From the NCBI RefSeq assembly GCF_963678635.1, contig NC_087066.1:46411129-46475128 (forward strand): 64,000 nucleotides of DNA. Reading direction: 5' to 3'. This document shows positions 1 through 11,199 of this stretch, piece after piece. The stretch is from Symsagittifera roscoffensis (taxonomy: Eukaryota; Xenacoelomorpha; Acoela; Convolutidae). The translations under genes and the position numbers were made by a program. A model generated the notes under the pieces. That model was not told the origin of the DNA. It was given only the letters and a program-made list of their open reading frames with translations, and made no database searches. Each line of letters opens with the position of its first letter. Positions within the stretch are counted from its first letter, which is position 1.

Positions 1-1572
1 TTTAAAGAGATATGGTCCTGTAACCCTTGTTATTTGAGGGGTTAATTCAATCCAGGACTTATCATCATCAACATCTAGTTGAAAGAGATTTAAATGTTTG
101 TCTGAACAGTCTTGTAAATCTGCCGACTGAAAAGTTTGTCGCGTAATTGGATTGACAAATCGATTGTTTTCCTTATACATAATGGGAATGCGATTATAGC
201 ATTCATCCATTAATTGCAAAGGTGAATAAAATTTCGGACATTGGTAGAGCCAGGCAACATTGCCATTGGTCTCTAAAAACATAGAGCGGTTCTGAGTTAA
301 AATGTAGCCAGCCAAACGTGGGCTTTCAAGTGAAAGCATTAGAGTATTTAATATTGAGGAATGTTTAGCTCACATTGATTTTGCAGAAGGGCTAACTCGG
401 CCGCTCTGAGCATGTAGAAGCTATTAAAAAGAATATAGTCCAATTTGGTTCCTATATGAGCTTCGTAGTCAATTTGACTAGTTGAGAATTTGAGTGGCGG
501 CAAATCATCACTTGTTGTGAGAAAAGTAGAATTTGGTTGGCCGGCATTATGAATAGTTCCCGTTTTTGGGGTTAGTTCCAGTATCCATATTGAAACCGTC
601 AGTGTATGCAATAAAAAGTGAATCATATGAAGTTGGATACACTATTCTGGGATGACCACAAAGAGATTGCGGTTTATTCATCACCTGTAGTATGAATTTT
701 TGAGAATCCCTTGTTTGGGTAGAATGAATAGACGGGCTAGAATTGTCTTTAATTATATAGTATGATTCTTCGTTTCGAATCATTTTAGCCGGAAATCTGT
801 TTAAAACAGTGAAAATGCAATTTTTGGGTTCTTCCCAAGTATAAGCAAAAGTGTCTAAGGATGTTGTTTCACATCCATTTGTAGACACTGGACAGGGCAA
901 AGGAATGTTTTGCCAATTTTTGACAGTTCCATCTTTGAGGTTAACAGTCAGAGTTACATTTTGCATGTAAGTTTCAAAAGTGTCCAGTTTAATCCAAGAA
1001 CGACCATCACATTCATTATGATGTTCGCCGTCAACTTTGCCAGCATGAGCATTAGTTACTGTTTTAACATTAAATTTGAAAGGAATATTTCCAATACTAT
1101 CATAGCCTAGGTTGAGATAGCATCTGTCGGCGGCCGATTTACATTGATCGGCACATAAATGGAGATCAGTAGTGAGCATATTTTGTCGACCACTCGAATC
1201 AAAAGAATCGCAGAACCAACGCATTGATTGGTCTTTGATTCGACACATTGTCGCATTTACTTTTGTGCGATAATGTCTCTGATAAAGAGTAACATAAGCA
1301 TGGGTTACTTTAATATTTTCTGGTTGGACTTTGCAAGGTGCTAGTTTATTTAGAGAGAACATTTTGTTAGAAATCATTAGTTGACAATCATAATGAGCAA
1401 CCCGAAGATTATTTGCAGTATTTCCATACAATTGTTCTTTCGGATCAAATGCTGAGGTTTGATTTCAAAGTATTATTAGAGTTAAAAGACCAACCAAATA
1501 AATTTTTTGCAGATTTATTTTTTGGTGGTGAATGATAGTAAAAGAATTTTTAAAAGTACTCGCTTTAAGCAT
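1..1572 (-). pseudogene. Env-like glycoprotein of E1, broken and truncated by the window edge
   Basis: The reading begins at an ATG at 1572 with a hydrophobic stretch that looks like a signal peptide. An in-frame stop near 1470 follows, then a Cys-rich ectodomain is open down to 547. A frame change continues it from about 626 to 348, and another change carries recognisable Env sequence to the window edge. The Cys-rich N-terminal part opens with an HYDC motif, as in the E2 Env at 27.8 kb. The last segment holds a Gly-Tyr-Ile-Leu / Asn-Arg-Ser block that aligns with E2 Env around its residues 485-500. The general Cys layout recalls glycoproteins found in arthropod gypsy/BEL elements and chuviruses; this is inference from pattern only. 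The gene is non-functional because of at least one stop and two frame changes. Confidence 0.75.
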
Positions 1573-1796
1573 TTCCTCGAGAGTGGTTAGAACAGGATCT
1601 TTAAACGCTGTTGTTGCTTTTTTGCAAATCTAATCTCTGATTGGCCGTTGTTATTCGGCGTCTCTCGTTTTAATTCGTATTTTCTTTGGCATTCGTTTTG
1701 TAATGTTGTGGTTTTTTCCACTCTTGTTTAATGTCGTGGTTTTTCACCTAGTTTTGATTTGTTGAGATTTAGCAGTGAAAAGATTTATATTCGTTT

Positions 1797-2658
1797 ATGC
1801 TAATGTTATTTTTTAACAACTGCATTCCCCTTCCCTATTGGAGGAGGAAAAAAATGAAAAAAAAAAAAACATCTCTTCATACAAGAGGACTAAAAGCAAC
1901 ATCATTTATTTTCTTTCTGTTAAACTTGATCTGTAATCCTATTATAAAAAAAAATTTATCGCTCAAAATGAATTACATTGAGCATAAAGACAATCTGGTG
2001 GATTTCCCTGAGAAATTTTTGAATTTACGGGACGAGTTAAACTTTAAACATGAAGCCTTGCTGGAGGACAAGGAAGTTGAGAGGAGGGTGGGAATTTACG
2101 ATGGGCTAGTGGAGAAAGGGGGTAAATTTGACGCCAATGGAGTTTATGCTTTTTATGGATCGGAGCTGTATCTGGAAGTATCCGGTACTGAATTCCGGAG
2201 AGTTTTTTGAGTTAGGCTCAATTCAGAGCAAGTATTTAGCCAGAAAAATCGAGTGCCCATGGAGTGGAGACAATGTGGTTTCAACTGAAACAATGGACTT
2301 TTTGTCCTAATTCTTTGGAGAGGATGTAAGTTTCTTTTACAATACACCCAAAAATAAAAAATAAATTTTTTTTTATTTAAGTGACATGGCAACATAGAAA
2401 GAGTATATAAATTTGTTTTAGTTTCAAGAAGAATTCTTCAGAAGACCAGCAACAGAAGAAGATTTTAGGAAAAAGATAGAGCTGGACATTATGTTAGAAG
2501 AGATCTACCAAGCTTGGTGGCGGCCTTATTCAGCGCTGCAGTTTGCGGTGAGGAGCCTGATTAGGGCCGCTGAAAATTCTCTTGAAAAGATGGCGGCTGT
2601 TCAACTGATCAAATCCTTAACGGATATAAAGTCTAACCTTTATAAAAATTATTTTTAA
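1797..2658 (+). pseudogene. Antisense ORF inside E1, apparently two exons, unrecognised product
   Basis: On the strand opposite to E1, an open frame from 1797 (or an internal Met near 1970) runs to 2210. It shifts frame at a T-run around 2197-2206, continues to a TAA at 2308-2310, and remains open in that frame to 2325. There a perfect donor (GAT|GTAAGT) starts a 96-base intron, 2326-2421, ending TTTTAG. The second exon, 2422-2658, is open in phase and ends in TAA. The product would be about 250 residues, charged, with helical-looking ends and a Trp-Trp-Arg-Pro motif. I recognise no family. One indel and one in-frame stop make it a pseudogene, or the gene model is wrong. It could be a captured host gene or an antisense element gene. 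Confidence 0.45.
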
Positions 2659-2800
2659 ATCTATTTGTATATATGTTTAATTTTGGTGTTTTTGTGGTTT
2701 TTTTACAAACAAAAGATTTATAAAAGAGAAAAGAAAAAAAGGCCAATAAAAAAAAGAATTAAAAAAAATATTGAGTTAGGCCAAATAAATACTTAGTGTT

Positions 2801-3190
2801 TATTATTTCCTTTTAAGTTTGCCAATTAAACTAGATGGAATTGTAGTTCCATAAAAGTTTGTAGGATGATTTGTCCGTTTAGGTCTTTTAGATTCGGAAA
2901 GTGATCCAGGTGCGGATCGAGTGTTCTCATAGAAGCTTTCCTGAGAGCTATGAGGAACATTTTTTTTCATCAGTAAAGCTTTCTGATGATTCAGATAAAC
3001 GAGGGAAATTAGGAGGAAGGGGAGTATTATTTTGTGTTGTTATATTTTGGTGGCGGTGGCCAAAATCATTTGCGAGACCAGTATTAGGACTTATACTGCG
3101 GCTAGGTAGGCGGCGGTGGCCATAACTACTAGACTGACTAGTAGAAGGATCAGGGGTTTTATCAACAGGATAGGGAGTTGAACTTCGAAT
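2801..3190 (-). pseudogene. Ser/Pro-rich tail ORF of E1 between pol and env
   Basis: Directly after the TGA at 3191-3193 the same minus-strand frame continues with a Ser/Pro/Thr/Asn-rich, His/Arg-containing low-complexity sequence. It stops near 2970, and a one-base frame change at an A-run carries the same composition on to a double TAA near 2801, ending in a short Lys/Arg-rich tail. It could be the Pol C-terminus or a separate protein. Its place and composition match the Pro/Ser-rich ATG-less frame that precedes env in E2 (26685-27821), though I cannot show homology by eye. Confidence 0.45.
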
Positions 3191-3925
3191 TCAATTTTTG
3201 ATATCTATGATTACAGTATCGTTACACTGCTCTTGCATAATTGTTTCAACGTCTAAATTTGCATCTTTAGCAAAGTCGGTCATTTTTTCTATTAGTTCAA
3301 GAGAATCTGATTGATTCTCTTCAGATTGGAGACTTAGGAGTTCAATTAACTTCAAAGATCTTGTTTTGGTAGCATACTCAGTTTTTGCTTTAACCAGATT
3401 GTTGAGAAGGTTGTTCTCAACATTGCCTTCATATAAGTCAAGCCATTCTGAGTTCTCCAAAGGAACATCAAGTGCAGATACTTCATCTGGAATTTCTTCA
3501 TAAATGTTTTCATCGTTTATATCTGGTATAGATAGTCGTTTGATTTGGTTGATTTGCTTACCAAATCGGAAGAAATCTGTTATATTTTGAATCGCACTAC
3601 AAGATTCCTCAAAATATTCTGGAGCATCTTCAATGCTGAAGTCTCCTCTGTCACTGATATTAATTAATTTCTTTTTCCCGCCTTGCACTTGAGCAATGAC
3701 TGGATAGCAATCGTTTTGAAATATGTTATTATTGTCTTTGTGGAGTACTGAATAACATATTTGTTCTCCATTGTCTAGGATGATTTTTATATCATTCGGA
3801 ATAGTTTTGTGTTCGTTTTGAGATTTTTTTATATCAGCGATGGGTATATTTCGGCTTAATAAGTCAGGAAAGGCTAGGTTTGAACCTGGAGTATAGATTA
3901 TTTTCAAATTGTTGAATTTTGTCAA
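3191..3925 (-). pseudogene. E1 Pol segment after RNase H; integrase missing
   Basis: This 244-codon open stretch starts with the typical end of a Ty3/Gypsy RNase H region (tether-like segment with a P-D-L-L-S-R motif). It continues into an acidic linker that has no HHCC zinc finger and no DDE catalytic core. In E2 the equivalent linker leads into a complete integrase. Here the sequence goes straight to the Ser/Pro-rich tail. The simplest reading is that the integrase has been deleted, so the copy could have moved only with help from another element, if at all. Confidence 0.6.
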
Positions 3926-4862
3926 TACGACTTGGTATTTGAAAAGTCTATGCGATAGTTGTCCTTTTCTGGACTATATGAAGAGAATATGTCTGTGATC
4001 ACAATATAGGTATAGAGGAAAGGGTGAACCTATAATGTAGAATTCATAGGTTTTCAAAGCTGATATTATTCCACATAGTTCACGATGTTGAGTAGACATT
4101 TTCTGCTCGGCCTTATCAAAGACTCTAAAATTTGCAGAAACAATTCTTTTCCCTTCAGGAAGGTCTTGGATGAGTATGCACCCGGTTCCTACATTTGAGG
4201 AGTCGGCGTGAATGTGGAATGGGTAGCTTACATTAGGTATAGCATTCGAAATATCATGACAGAATTTGTCTTGCACTTGAGCAATGACTGGATAGCAATC
4301 GTTTTGAAATATGTTATTATTGTCTTTGTGGAGTACTGAATAACATATTTGTTCTCCATTGTCTAGGATGATTTTTATATCATTCGGAATAGTTTTGTGT
4401 TCGAGTTGATATTTTTTTATATCAGCGATGGGTACATTTTGGCTTAATAAGTCAGGAAAGGCTACGTTTGAACCTGGAGTATAGATTATTTTCAAATTGT
4501 TGAATTTTGTCAATACGACTTGGTATTTGAAAAGTATATGCGATAGTTGTCCTTTTCTGGACCATATGAAGAGAATAAGTCTGTGATCACAATATAGGTA
4601 TAGAGGAAAGGGTGAACCTATAATGTAGAATTCATAGGTTTTCAAAGCTGATATTATTCCACATAGTTCACGATGTTGAGTAGACATTTTCTGCTCGGCC
4701 TCATCAAAGACTCTAGAATTTGCAGAAACAATTTTTTTCCCTTCAGGAAGGTCTTGGATGAGTATGCACCCGGTTCCTACATTTGAGGAGTCGGCGTGAA
4801 TGTGGAATGGGTAGTTTACATTAGGTATAGCATGCGAAATATCATGACAGAATTTGTCTTTC
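3687..4862 (-). repeat. Tandem duplication of about 588 bp in the E1 RNase H region
   Basis: Positions about 3687-4271 and 4272-4862 are near-identical direct copies covering the RNase H active-site region and the segment after it. The unit is close to a multiple of three, so the second copy continues in frame (4687-3974). A handful of substitutions separate them, for example LSRN against LSQN after the tether motif. The duplication is therefore younger than much of the element's decay, or arose by template switching. Confidence 0.8.
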
Positions 4863-6153
4863 AGTTTTTGAAAAACTTCTTCATAGCATGGTAGCCATTA
4901 AAAATTATCATTACTGTTTGCCAGTTCATATAGACATTTTGCGTCTACGTGAAAATTGATGATGTATGTGCTGTAGAATCCCATGACACCTAATACTCCT
5001 AGAACTTCTGTTTTTGATTCAGGGGATTTCAATTTTTTTAAATCATCAATTCTTGAAGCGATTGGGGAAAGACCATCTTTAGAGACAACATGGCCTAGAT
5101 ATTTAACTTTTCTTAGGAAGAAAAAAGTGTTATCAGGAGCGGCTTTTAAGTTAGCTTTCCGTAAGAGAGAATGATATTCTCGAGTTGTATCAAACACTTT
5201 ATTTTTATTTTGACTCTCTGTAACAGAGTGTCGTCTATGTAAGTAATTGCTTTTTTTTCTTTAATGAGGGGTCCAAAGGCATATCTCATTAATTTACTGA
5301 AGAAATTTGGAAGTGGTTTCAAGCCATAGAAACCGACTTGGTCGGAATATTGTCTACCACCTACGATAAAGCTTGTTAATTTCTGGGCCTCATCTGTTAG
5401 AGGTACTTGATGGTACGCGCAAGAGAGATCACTACTTGTGAAGTCTGATTCGTTTATTCTGGTCATGAGAACTTGTAGTGGTTCTAATGGCCAACTACAA
5501 TTGCTAGTATCTGTGATTGAGTTTGGATACCTAGCATCCAAGACCAACTTAAGGTAGTCTTTTTTTGGAAGAATGATGACTGGGTTTACGAACCATGAGT
5601 TCATATCATCTTTTTCATTTAGTTCTCTGACTATGCCTGCTTGGATTAGTTCATCCATTAATTTCTCCAATTTATCTCTTAGATGGACTGGGATTTTACT
5701 AGGTCGTTGCTCTTTGAACATTGCGTCCTTTTTGAGTGGTATATGGAATTTAAGTTTTGTTTTTCTAATATCAAATTTGTGATGAAAATAGACATCTTGG
5801 TCCTCTATCAATATTTGAATTAGATCTGCAAACTCATCATCCGATATATCACTCTTTGTGAAATCGAAGTCAGACAAGAATTTAATAGTAGTTTTGATTT
5901 TTTCCAAAGTACTACTATTGTCTTTATCAATTGAGGAGTAATGAGTAAACGTTTGGTTGACTAGAAAGGCAATTAGCCGATCATTATGTTCTTTGTTTCG
6001 GTACTTTTTAAATTGTTCTTTCAAGGGAGGCCTGCAAAGGTTCTTTGCATCATTAGAAAAGTCTGTTGCTATTTCGTTTTCATTTTTGCATAATTTGACT
6101 ATATCTGAACCAATTTGTTCAAATTTTTCTGATACATTTTCTGTATCAAACAC
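3926..6153 (-). pseudogene. Reverse transcriptase and RNase H of E1
   Basis: The frame opening at 6153 carries the Ty3/Gypsy RT blocks in order: a K-P-x-x-x-P-V-H-L-R entry, the LVLDAR block, SDLSCAY with the first catalytic Asp, the F-Y-G-L-K block, and YIDD as the active site. It breaks near 5150. The next segment, 5197-4898, has the L-G-H-V-V-S connection motif. RNase H follows from about 4870, with D-S-S-N-V-G as the first Asp block and C-D-H-R as a later one. The RNase H portion is present twice in tandem (see repeat). Frame breaks near 5150-5197 and 4890 make it non-functional. Confidence 0.85.
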
Positions 6154-6156
6154 TTA

Positions 6157-6600
6157 AAGGGCAGGCATTTCCATGATTTCTTGTCCTGAAACATAGACAA
6201 ATATAGTAATTCCAGAATGTTGGAAAACATCGACAATGACTTTAAACTTCTTCCCAATTCATTTTATCTAAGCCAAAAGCAATTTTGGGCATAGCGATAG
6301 ATCGAATGTTATTTGCTATAGCATGATCTTTCATTTCGGACAAGGTGTTGAATATAGCGTCGTAAGTGGGTTTCTGAAAGTACCTCTGTTTGGTAATGAG
6401 GTTATATATGAGTTGTCCAGATTTTGGATCAGTGAAGATGAGAATATCATTAATGTTAGCATGTATTGAGTTATAAAAGTGTCGTAACTCAGGATACCTT
6501 TTGCTAATTGATTCAGCAAACCCTTTTTTCATTGCTCTATCAGCAGATGTGGTATGCGCAATGGGCATATTCGATTCGAATATGAACCTTTTTTTTGAAG
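6157..6600 (-). pseudogene. Macrodomain (ADP-ribose-binding/hydrolase fold, TARG1/OARD1-like) embedded in E1 Pol
   Basis: The stretch opening at 6568 reads as a macrodomain. It has an A-H-x-x-S-A-D block followed by a degenerate glycine loop (M-K-K-G-F-A) and a conserved L-I-T-K-x-R core. The Q-K-P-T-Y-D motif holds the Lys used as nucleophile in TARG1-type enzymes, and A-M-P-K-I is followed by F-G-L-D-K with the second catalytic Asp, then N-W-E-E. One frame change at about 6245 restores the last strand and helix (V-I-V-D-V-F ... V-Y-V), which end at a TAA at 6154-6156. It lies after the protease spacer and before RT. E2 has no such domain at the matching place. Family knowledge: such domains bind or remove ADP-ribose. 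The role in the element is inferred. Confidence 0.85.
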
Positions 6601-6660
6601 TCTACATATTGTAGACATGGGCCGGATAATTGGTTGTTGCTTTCATGTGTAGTATTGACA

Positions 6661-7394
6661 ACAGTGTTCAGCATGAAACAGCTATCGAAGTCCGAACTTT
6701 TCTTTAAAATTCTCGTTGTGAACTCATCACAATCGTGGATAGCAATTTATTTATCCTCGTATCCTTGAATGTCTGTTACTGCATAACCTAGTACACACTT
6801 GTTTAGTGTGACAGGATGATCTTTCTCATTCTCAATTAAGATAGGTAGGCTCTGCTCAATTTGAGTACAAACTGTTCATGTGAAAACCAATTCGGTTTTG
6901 GTTGTATTTTAATGAGGCAGGAATGTAGTCCCTTTTTCGAAGTATGAATTTGTTTCAGCCAAGTGTTTGTATAAGTATGTAGAGCGTGCTGGAATGAACA
7001 AGGGTTCTTTCAAATTAATTGAGACAATTTTTGAAACATTAGGATATTCCTTATCGTTGTTCATCAACCCGTAGGATATTACACCTTCTTTTGATTTTAG
7101 CTCAACTGCGGGGATATCAAAGTAGAGAGCATTTAAGAAGAGATGACAAAAGTCTACTCCCAATAGATTAGCAGTCTTTTCTTCAGTTATCCACACTTTG
7201 TGGTTAGATGGATACTTTCCATCAGTGTCGAAACAAGATTGAATAGATGTATGGCCAAACATACGTATATCAGATCCATTATAAGTCTTTGCTTTAATTT
7301 TGGATCGGTATATTGTCATTTTTTGACCTAATTTTTCCAATTCCTGATACGTTGGGTAGCTTATGATACTACAAGTTGATCCTGGGTCAACCAT
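6661..7394 (-). pseudogene. Retropepsin-like protease region and spacer of E1
   Basis: The open frame 7394-6909 starts at M-V-D-P-G-S-T, in the position of the aspartic protease active site, and continues with a pattern like the E2 protease (N-L-L-G-V-D-F equals the second conserved block). The active-site triad here is D-P-G rather than the usual D-S/T-G. The downstream spacer, 6908-6661, is broken by stops. One frame of it still holds a V-T-L-x-K-x-V-L-G-Y block that matches V-T-L-P-L-G-L-L-G-Y in the E2 spacer. It would have cleaved the polyprotein during particle maturation. Confidence 0.7.
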
Positions 7395-7504
7395 GACTTC
7401 AATTTCAAGTCCATTATTATTATTTTTGTCTCCGGTGGCAAAATGATATAAGCTAAGATATATCCTTGATTTAGGATTACTATCATCGCTTGGTTTCAGA
7501 GACT

Positions 7505-8891
7505 TTAATAGTTTAAAGGAAAGAAATCAGTGATCGCATCACAGTAATTGACTTCTTCCTCAACCCAGTGGGTAGGACTGTACTTGATTCGATCTAAAAT
7601 TTGGTGATTGAGATCGCGTTGAGTCTCGACTGTTATTGCTATTATAGCTTCCAGTGTTATATGGTCGACCTCTAGGGTTACTATTGAATTGCCTATTTTC
7701 TTGGTCGTAGAACTGTTTAGCAACTTGTTCATTTTCTCTGAATTTGTTTTCTCTGGGATACCTATTATCATAGGTTTGGGGCATTTTGAAAGACGATTGT
7801 GCATTAGCCTTTTGGAAATTGTTTCCGTGGTTGTACCACATTGTTACTGTGGTTATAATTATGGCGAATGCCATAGTTATTTTGGCTAGGATTTGAATTG
7901 TTAGTAGTTCTGTTTTGGTTATCCCAAAACCGGTTGCTTGGGTTAGGGTTACTCTGGTTAGGGAAATTATTTGGTCTTCAATTTCGTTTATCATCGGTTT
8001 CAAATGAAACTCTTCGTTCATTTTTTGATGTGAGCTCTTTTCGCAACTTATTTACTTCGTCCTGAGCTTGCTTTTTCGAATATCTAGATATAGAATGTCC
8101 CTTCCTTCTGCAATATTCGCATAATCGTGTACTGTTAGGTCTTCCCTTGATGTCAGGGTGACGTCGTTGAAATGAATTCTGATCATTGATTGCACTAACT
8201 TCTTGATTCTTGATTTTATCCGTTGTTGACTTTTATCCATTGTTGACTTATTAGCAAGATCAGTAGCAACAATGAATGTTAGATCCTTAGTGATTACATG
8301 ATTTGTGAATTGATCCCAATTCGAGTTTGGATGCTCTATCATGTATTCACGAGCTTTTTGTTTAAGGGCTAGAGGTCTTAGTCCCTTAATTGAGAAATCA
8401 ATATACTTTTGACTACTTTGTCTGGTCTGTATATTCCTTTCAGCATTTTAAGCGGCTTCATCAGCGTGGACTGTTTCATCAATACTTTCGGGCCATCCTC
8501 TATCTACAGAAGATTTAATTCTGTGGAAGTAACTTTTTATTAATTCGCCATCTTGGCGAGCTGCATTTTCAGCATCAATTCTATGTTTGAACTGATCTCG
8601 TTGGTCAGTGAATCTGTTTAGGAAGAGATTCTTGAGTTGTGCCCATGTGGTAGCATTGGTTACATTATCATTAAACCATTCAAGAGATGAATCAGTTAAC
8701 AATGATCCGAATAGGGATCGTTGTCTGCTATCATAGCTGCGTCGCGCATCATTATCAGCAGGTCTTTGTCCTAATGAGAAAAGAATTTTGTTTTCAACTG
8801 AATTCCAAAATGTTGTAGCATTTTGGTTCGGATCGTTTCCCGAAAATGTCATTAAAGACAAGTTGGGATGGGATATTGGGGTATCAGCCAT
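7505..8891 (-). pseudogene. Gag of E1 (capsid-like region plus damaged zinc knuckle)
   Basis: The start at 8891 gives a short N-terminus followed at once by a capsid-type retrotransposon Gag domain (F-S-G-N-D-P ... E-W-F ... F-L-N-R-F), matching the E2 block near its residue 600. A frame break at about 8445 leads to 8342-8052. Near 8084-8125 another frame carries a knuckle, C-E-Y-C-R-R-K-G-H-S-I-S-R-Y, in which the last Cys of CX2CX4HX4C is Tyr. A Gln/Asn/Arg-rich nucleocapsid tail follows at 8021-7505. Gag would package the RNA and build the particle. E1 Gag lacks the long Gln/Asn-rich N-terminal part that E2 Gag has. Confidence 0.75.
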
Positions 8892-9102
8892 ATTATATTC
8901 AGCTTAAAATTAAAAAAAGAAAGATAGAAAAGTTTATAGATTTGCTTAGAAAACTTAAATTTCCGATTTGGAAATTTATTACTTCACTTTATTTGTAAGA
9001 GAAATTTCAACAATCCTCCAGTTTGAGAATTGGATTCTTTGCTTTTTTATCTCTTTTTGAGACTTAAGCAATTTTTGCGAATTTTTAGAAGGTGTGCCTC
9101 AC

Positions 9103-9113
9103 TGGTCGCACCA
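9103..9113 (-). promoter_or_regulatory. Primer-binding site of E1
   Basis: On the minus strand TGGTGCGACCA follows the LTR end directly. The same 11 bases occur in E2 at 15748-15758. A TGG start is standard for tRNA-primed elements. I cannot name the tRNA with certainty. Confidence 0.7.
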
Positions 9114-10131
9114 ATTTATTACGCTAGCAAAACTATATACGTCGGACAAAACGCTTGCTAGGAATAAATGGTCCTTTCTACTTTCTGTCTTAGAAAGTAA
9201 ATCTAAAATTCGCTGAGAAATATTTTATTGGAAAGGAAGTTAGTATGAATTTACAGCAAGTTGCCTTTTGACTCAATATCTATTTTAACGGTGAGATTAG
9301 GGATTTTTTTACTGAGAATGGATATTATTTTAAAGAATGGTTGGGGTGGTTGAAGAGAGGAGTGGTGTTGGCGTTAGAAGAGATATTGTTGGGAATGAAT
9401 TCCCGTAGTTTTGAGCTTCTATTTATACTCAGATGGGAAATCGTACCACTTTTCGTATCAAATGAGAAGTTAATTCTTAACCTCGTATTCTCTATTCGTA
9501 TTTTCGTATTTTACGAGAAGAATGTTTCGAATGCTCGTATTTTACGAGAGGAATCGTTATTATTCGCATTGAACGAGAATAGTCGTTTCAATTCTCAATG
9601 CTTAAAACGTTATACGAATTATTCCAATAGCATTTCACTTCCTTTTGCAAGGGAATAAAAACATATTTATTTTGTGGTGGCGGCGGCGGCGTCACACTTT
9701 GTGAGCTCAAAAAAATAATTCTTGTTTCTGTTTCTATTTGAAATCAGAACACATTTTGATCACTAGGGCAGTAATTATCTACTAAATTAGATTTTTTAAA
9801 ATTTTGTTGATGGGAAAACAACTGACTAATAGTTTATAGTGCAAAAAACTTTTTTTAAAGTTACCAAAAGTTTGTGATCTCTATCCAAAATGGCCAAACG
9901 GATGCTTCATTCTTAGGCTTTCAAAATTATTGTTCCGCAAAGAAAAAGCGGAATATTTGAGCTTTAGTCGTTTTTCCCACTTGAATCAATTTTCACATTA
10001 AAGGTTAGCTTTTTGAGGGAGTTTTTTTATACCATCTGAAATATTTTGTTGACAGGAGGTCAAATGGATAAAAAGTCGTTTGTGATTATTTCAATTTAAG
10101 TTATGGGAGTTTAAATTTGCTAGCGTGATCA
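9114..10131 (-). repeat. 5' LTR of E1 (about 1.0 kb)
   Basis: The block is bounded by a perfect 11-base inverted repeat: ACGCTAGCAAA at 9121-9131 and its complement at 10116-10126, each a few bases inside the presumed ends. The inner end abuts the primer-binding site. The LTR includes a T-rich stretch, two near-copies of a TTCGTATTTTACGAGA-type motif around 9497-9565 and a GGC-repeat near 9677. A 105-codon plus-strand ORF here (9341-9658) has no recognisable content. The second LTR is outside the window, so identity and age cannot be judged. Confidence 0.65.
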
Positions 10132-11199
10132 CTTTAGAATAATCATCTTGCAATATATTGCATTCTTATAACAACATAACTGACGGATTAAATTGTTCCG
10201 AAATGAATTGAGGCAAGTAATTCGGTCTTATTGTTAAAATATAAGACGCTAAATTAATTTCTTTTTTCTTATATAGCGTTTGGGGGGTTTAAAAATAAAA
10301 CAAAAAAACCTGCCCTGACGTACAAACGTTTTGGTTTATTTGTTATAATTATTGCTTAAGCGCTCAAAAATAGAAACAAATTTAAATCTTAATTTTTTCT
10401 TAAATAAATTATATCTCAATTGTTTTATCAAAAACATATCAAAACATCATTAACAAATTAAAGAGCTGATCGCCGTCAAAACCATCAAGGTCCGGATTGG
10501 TCTTGAGCAATTTTTTTTAGCTCCAACTTTGAAGAAAATGACGGAATATTAATGGTTTCGATGCGCTGTTTTATTCAGACCAAATCCGATCATTTAAATA
10601 AGCGCTTTCAAAGGATTTATAAACTGTTTGAAGGGTACTGATATCGTAAGCTCAAAACTTTTATAAAATTTATTTAAGAGCACAGCTGTTTTATGAAATT
10701 TGGTTTAAAAATACCATTATTCTACAAATGTTTGTTATGGAAAAAAAGAAAATTCAAATATTTTGTCCTTTTTTAAGAAAGCTTTATCAAAATAATTAAT
10801 CAAGTATGACTTGAGATACCTGAAATCACCACCTAAACTTTCATAGTTTCCTGATGCAACTATGAACTGAAGAACCTTGTTTTGAATCAAGATCAATATG
10901 GCTTAGATAGTTTTGTAAAAGTTCTTTTTCATATCAATTTGAATGATTAATTTTTTTTTGATTCTGTTCTAATCGGATAATAGAAAAAACTACTGCACTT
11001 TTGTTGAAAACGTGTCATGTTTTTGAGTAAAAAAGTATACTACAGCTGATATAGATTTAACGAACTATTTGTGCTTGCTTTGGGTTTTCTGGAACTTCTG
11101 GGGTTAAAAAACTCGTCGCTTCTCGAGTACAGTTCACTCATTTACCTTCTGCATGGCAACTTTTCCGATAAGTCAATCCGTAGAAATCTGAACAGCTCA

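Larger units (their letters stand above)
1..10131 (-). mobile_element. E1: decayed env-bearing Ty3/Gypsy-type LTR retroelement (5' part and body; 3' end outside window)
   Basis: Read on the minus strand, the order is LTR, primer-binding site, Gag with a zinc knuckle, protease, macrodomain, reverse transcriptase, RNase H, a Ser/Pro-rich tail, then env running off position 1. Frames are broken many times by stops and indels, so this copy is dead. No integrase (no HHCC finger, no DDE core) is visible between RNase H and env, where it should lie. The Gag zinc knuckle, the RT and the Env all have counterparts in the element at 15.4-31 kb, and both share an 11-base primer-binding site, so the two are relatives in opposite orientation. 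Confidence 0.85.

Noticed and set aside
9341-9658. 105-codon ORF inside the E1 LTR
   Set aside because: It overlaps LTR tandem motifs, runs opposite to the element and has no protein-like features.
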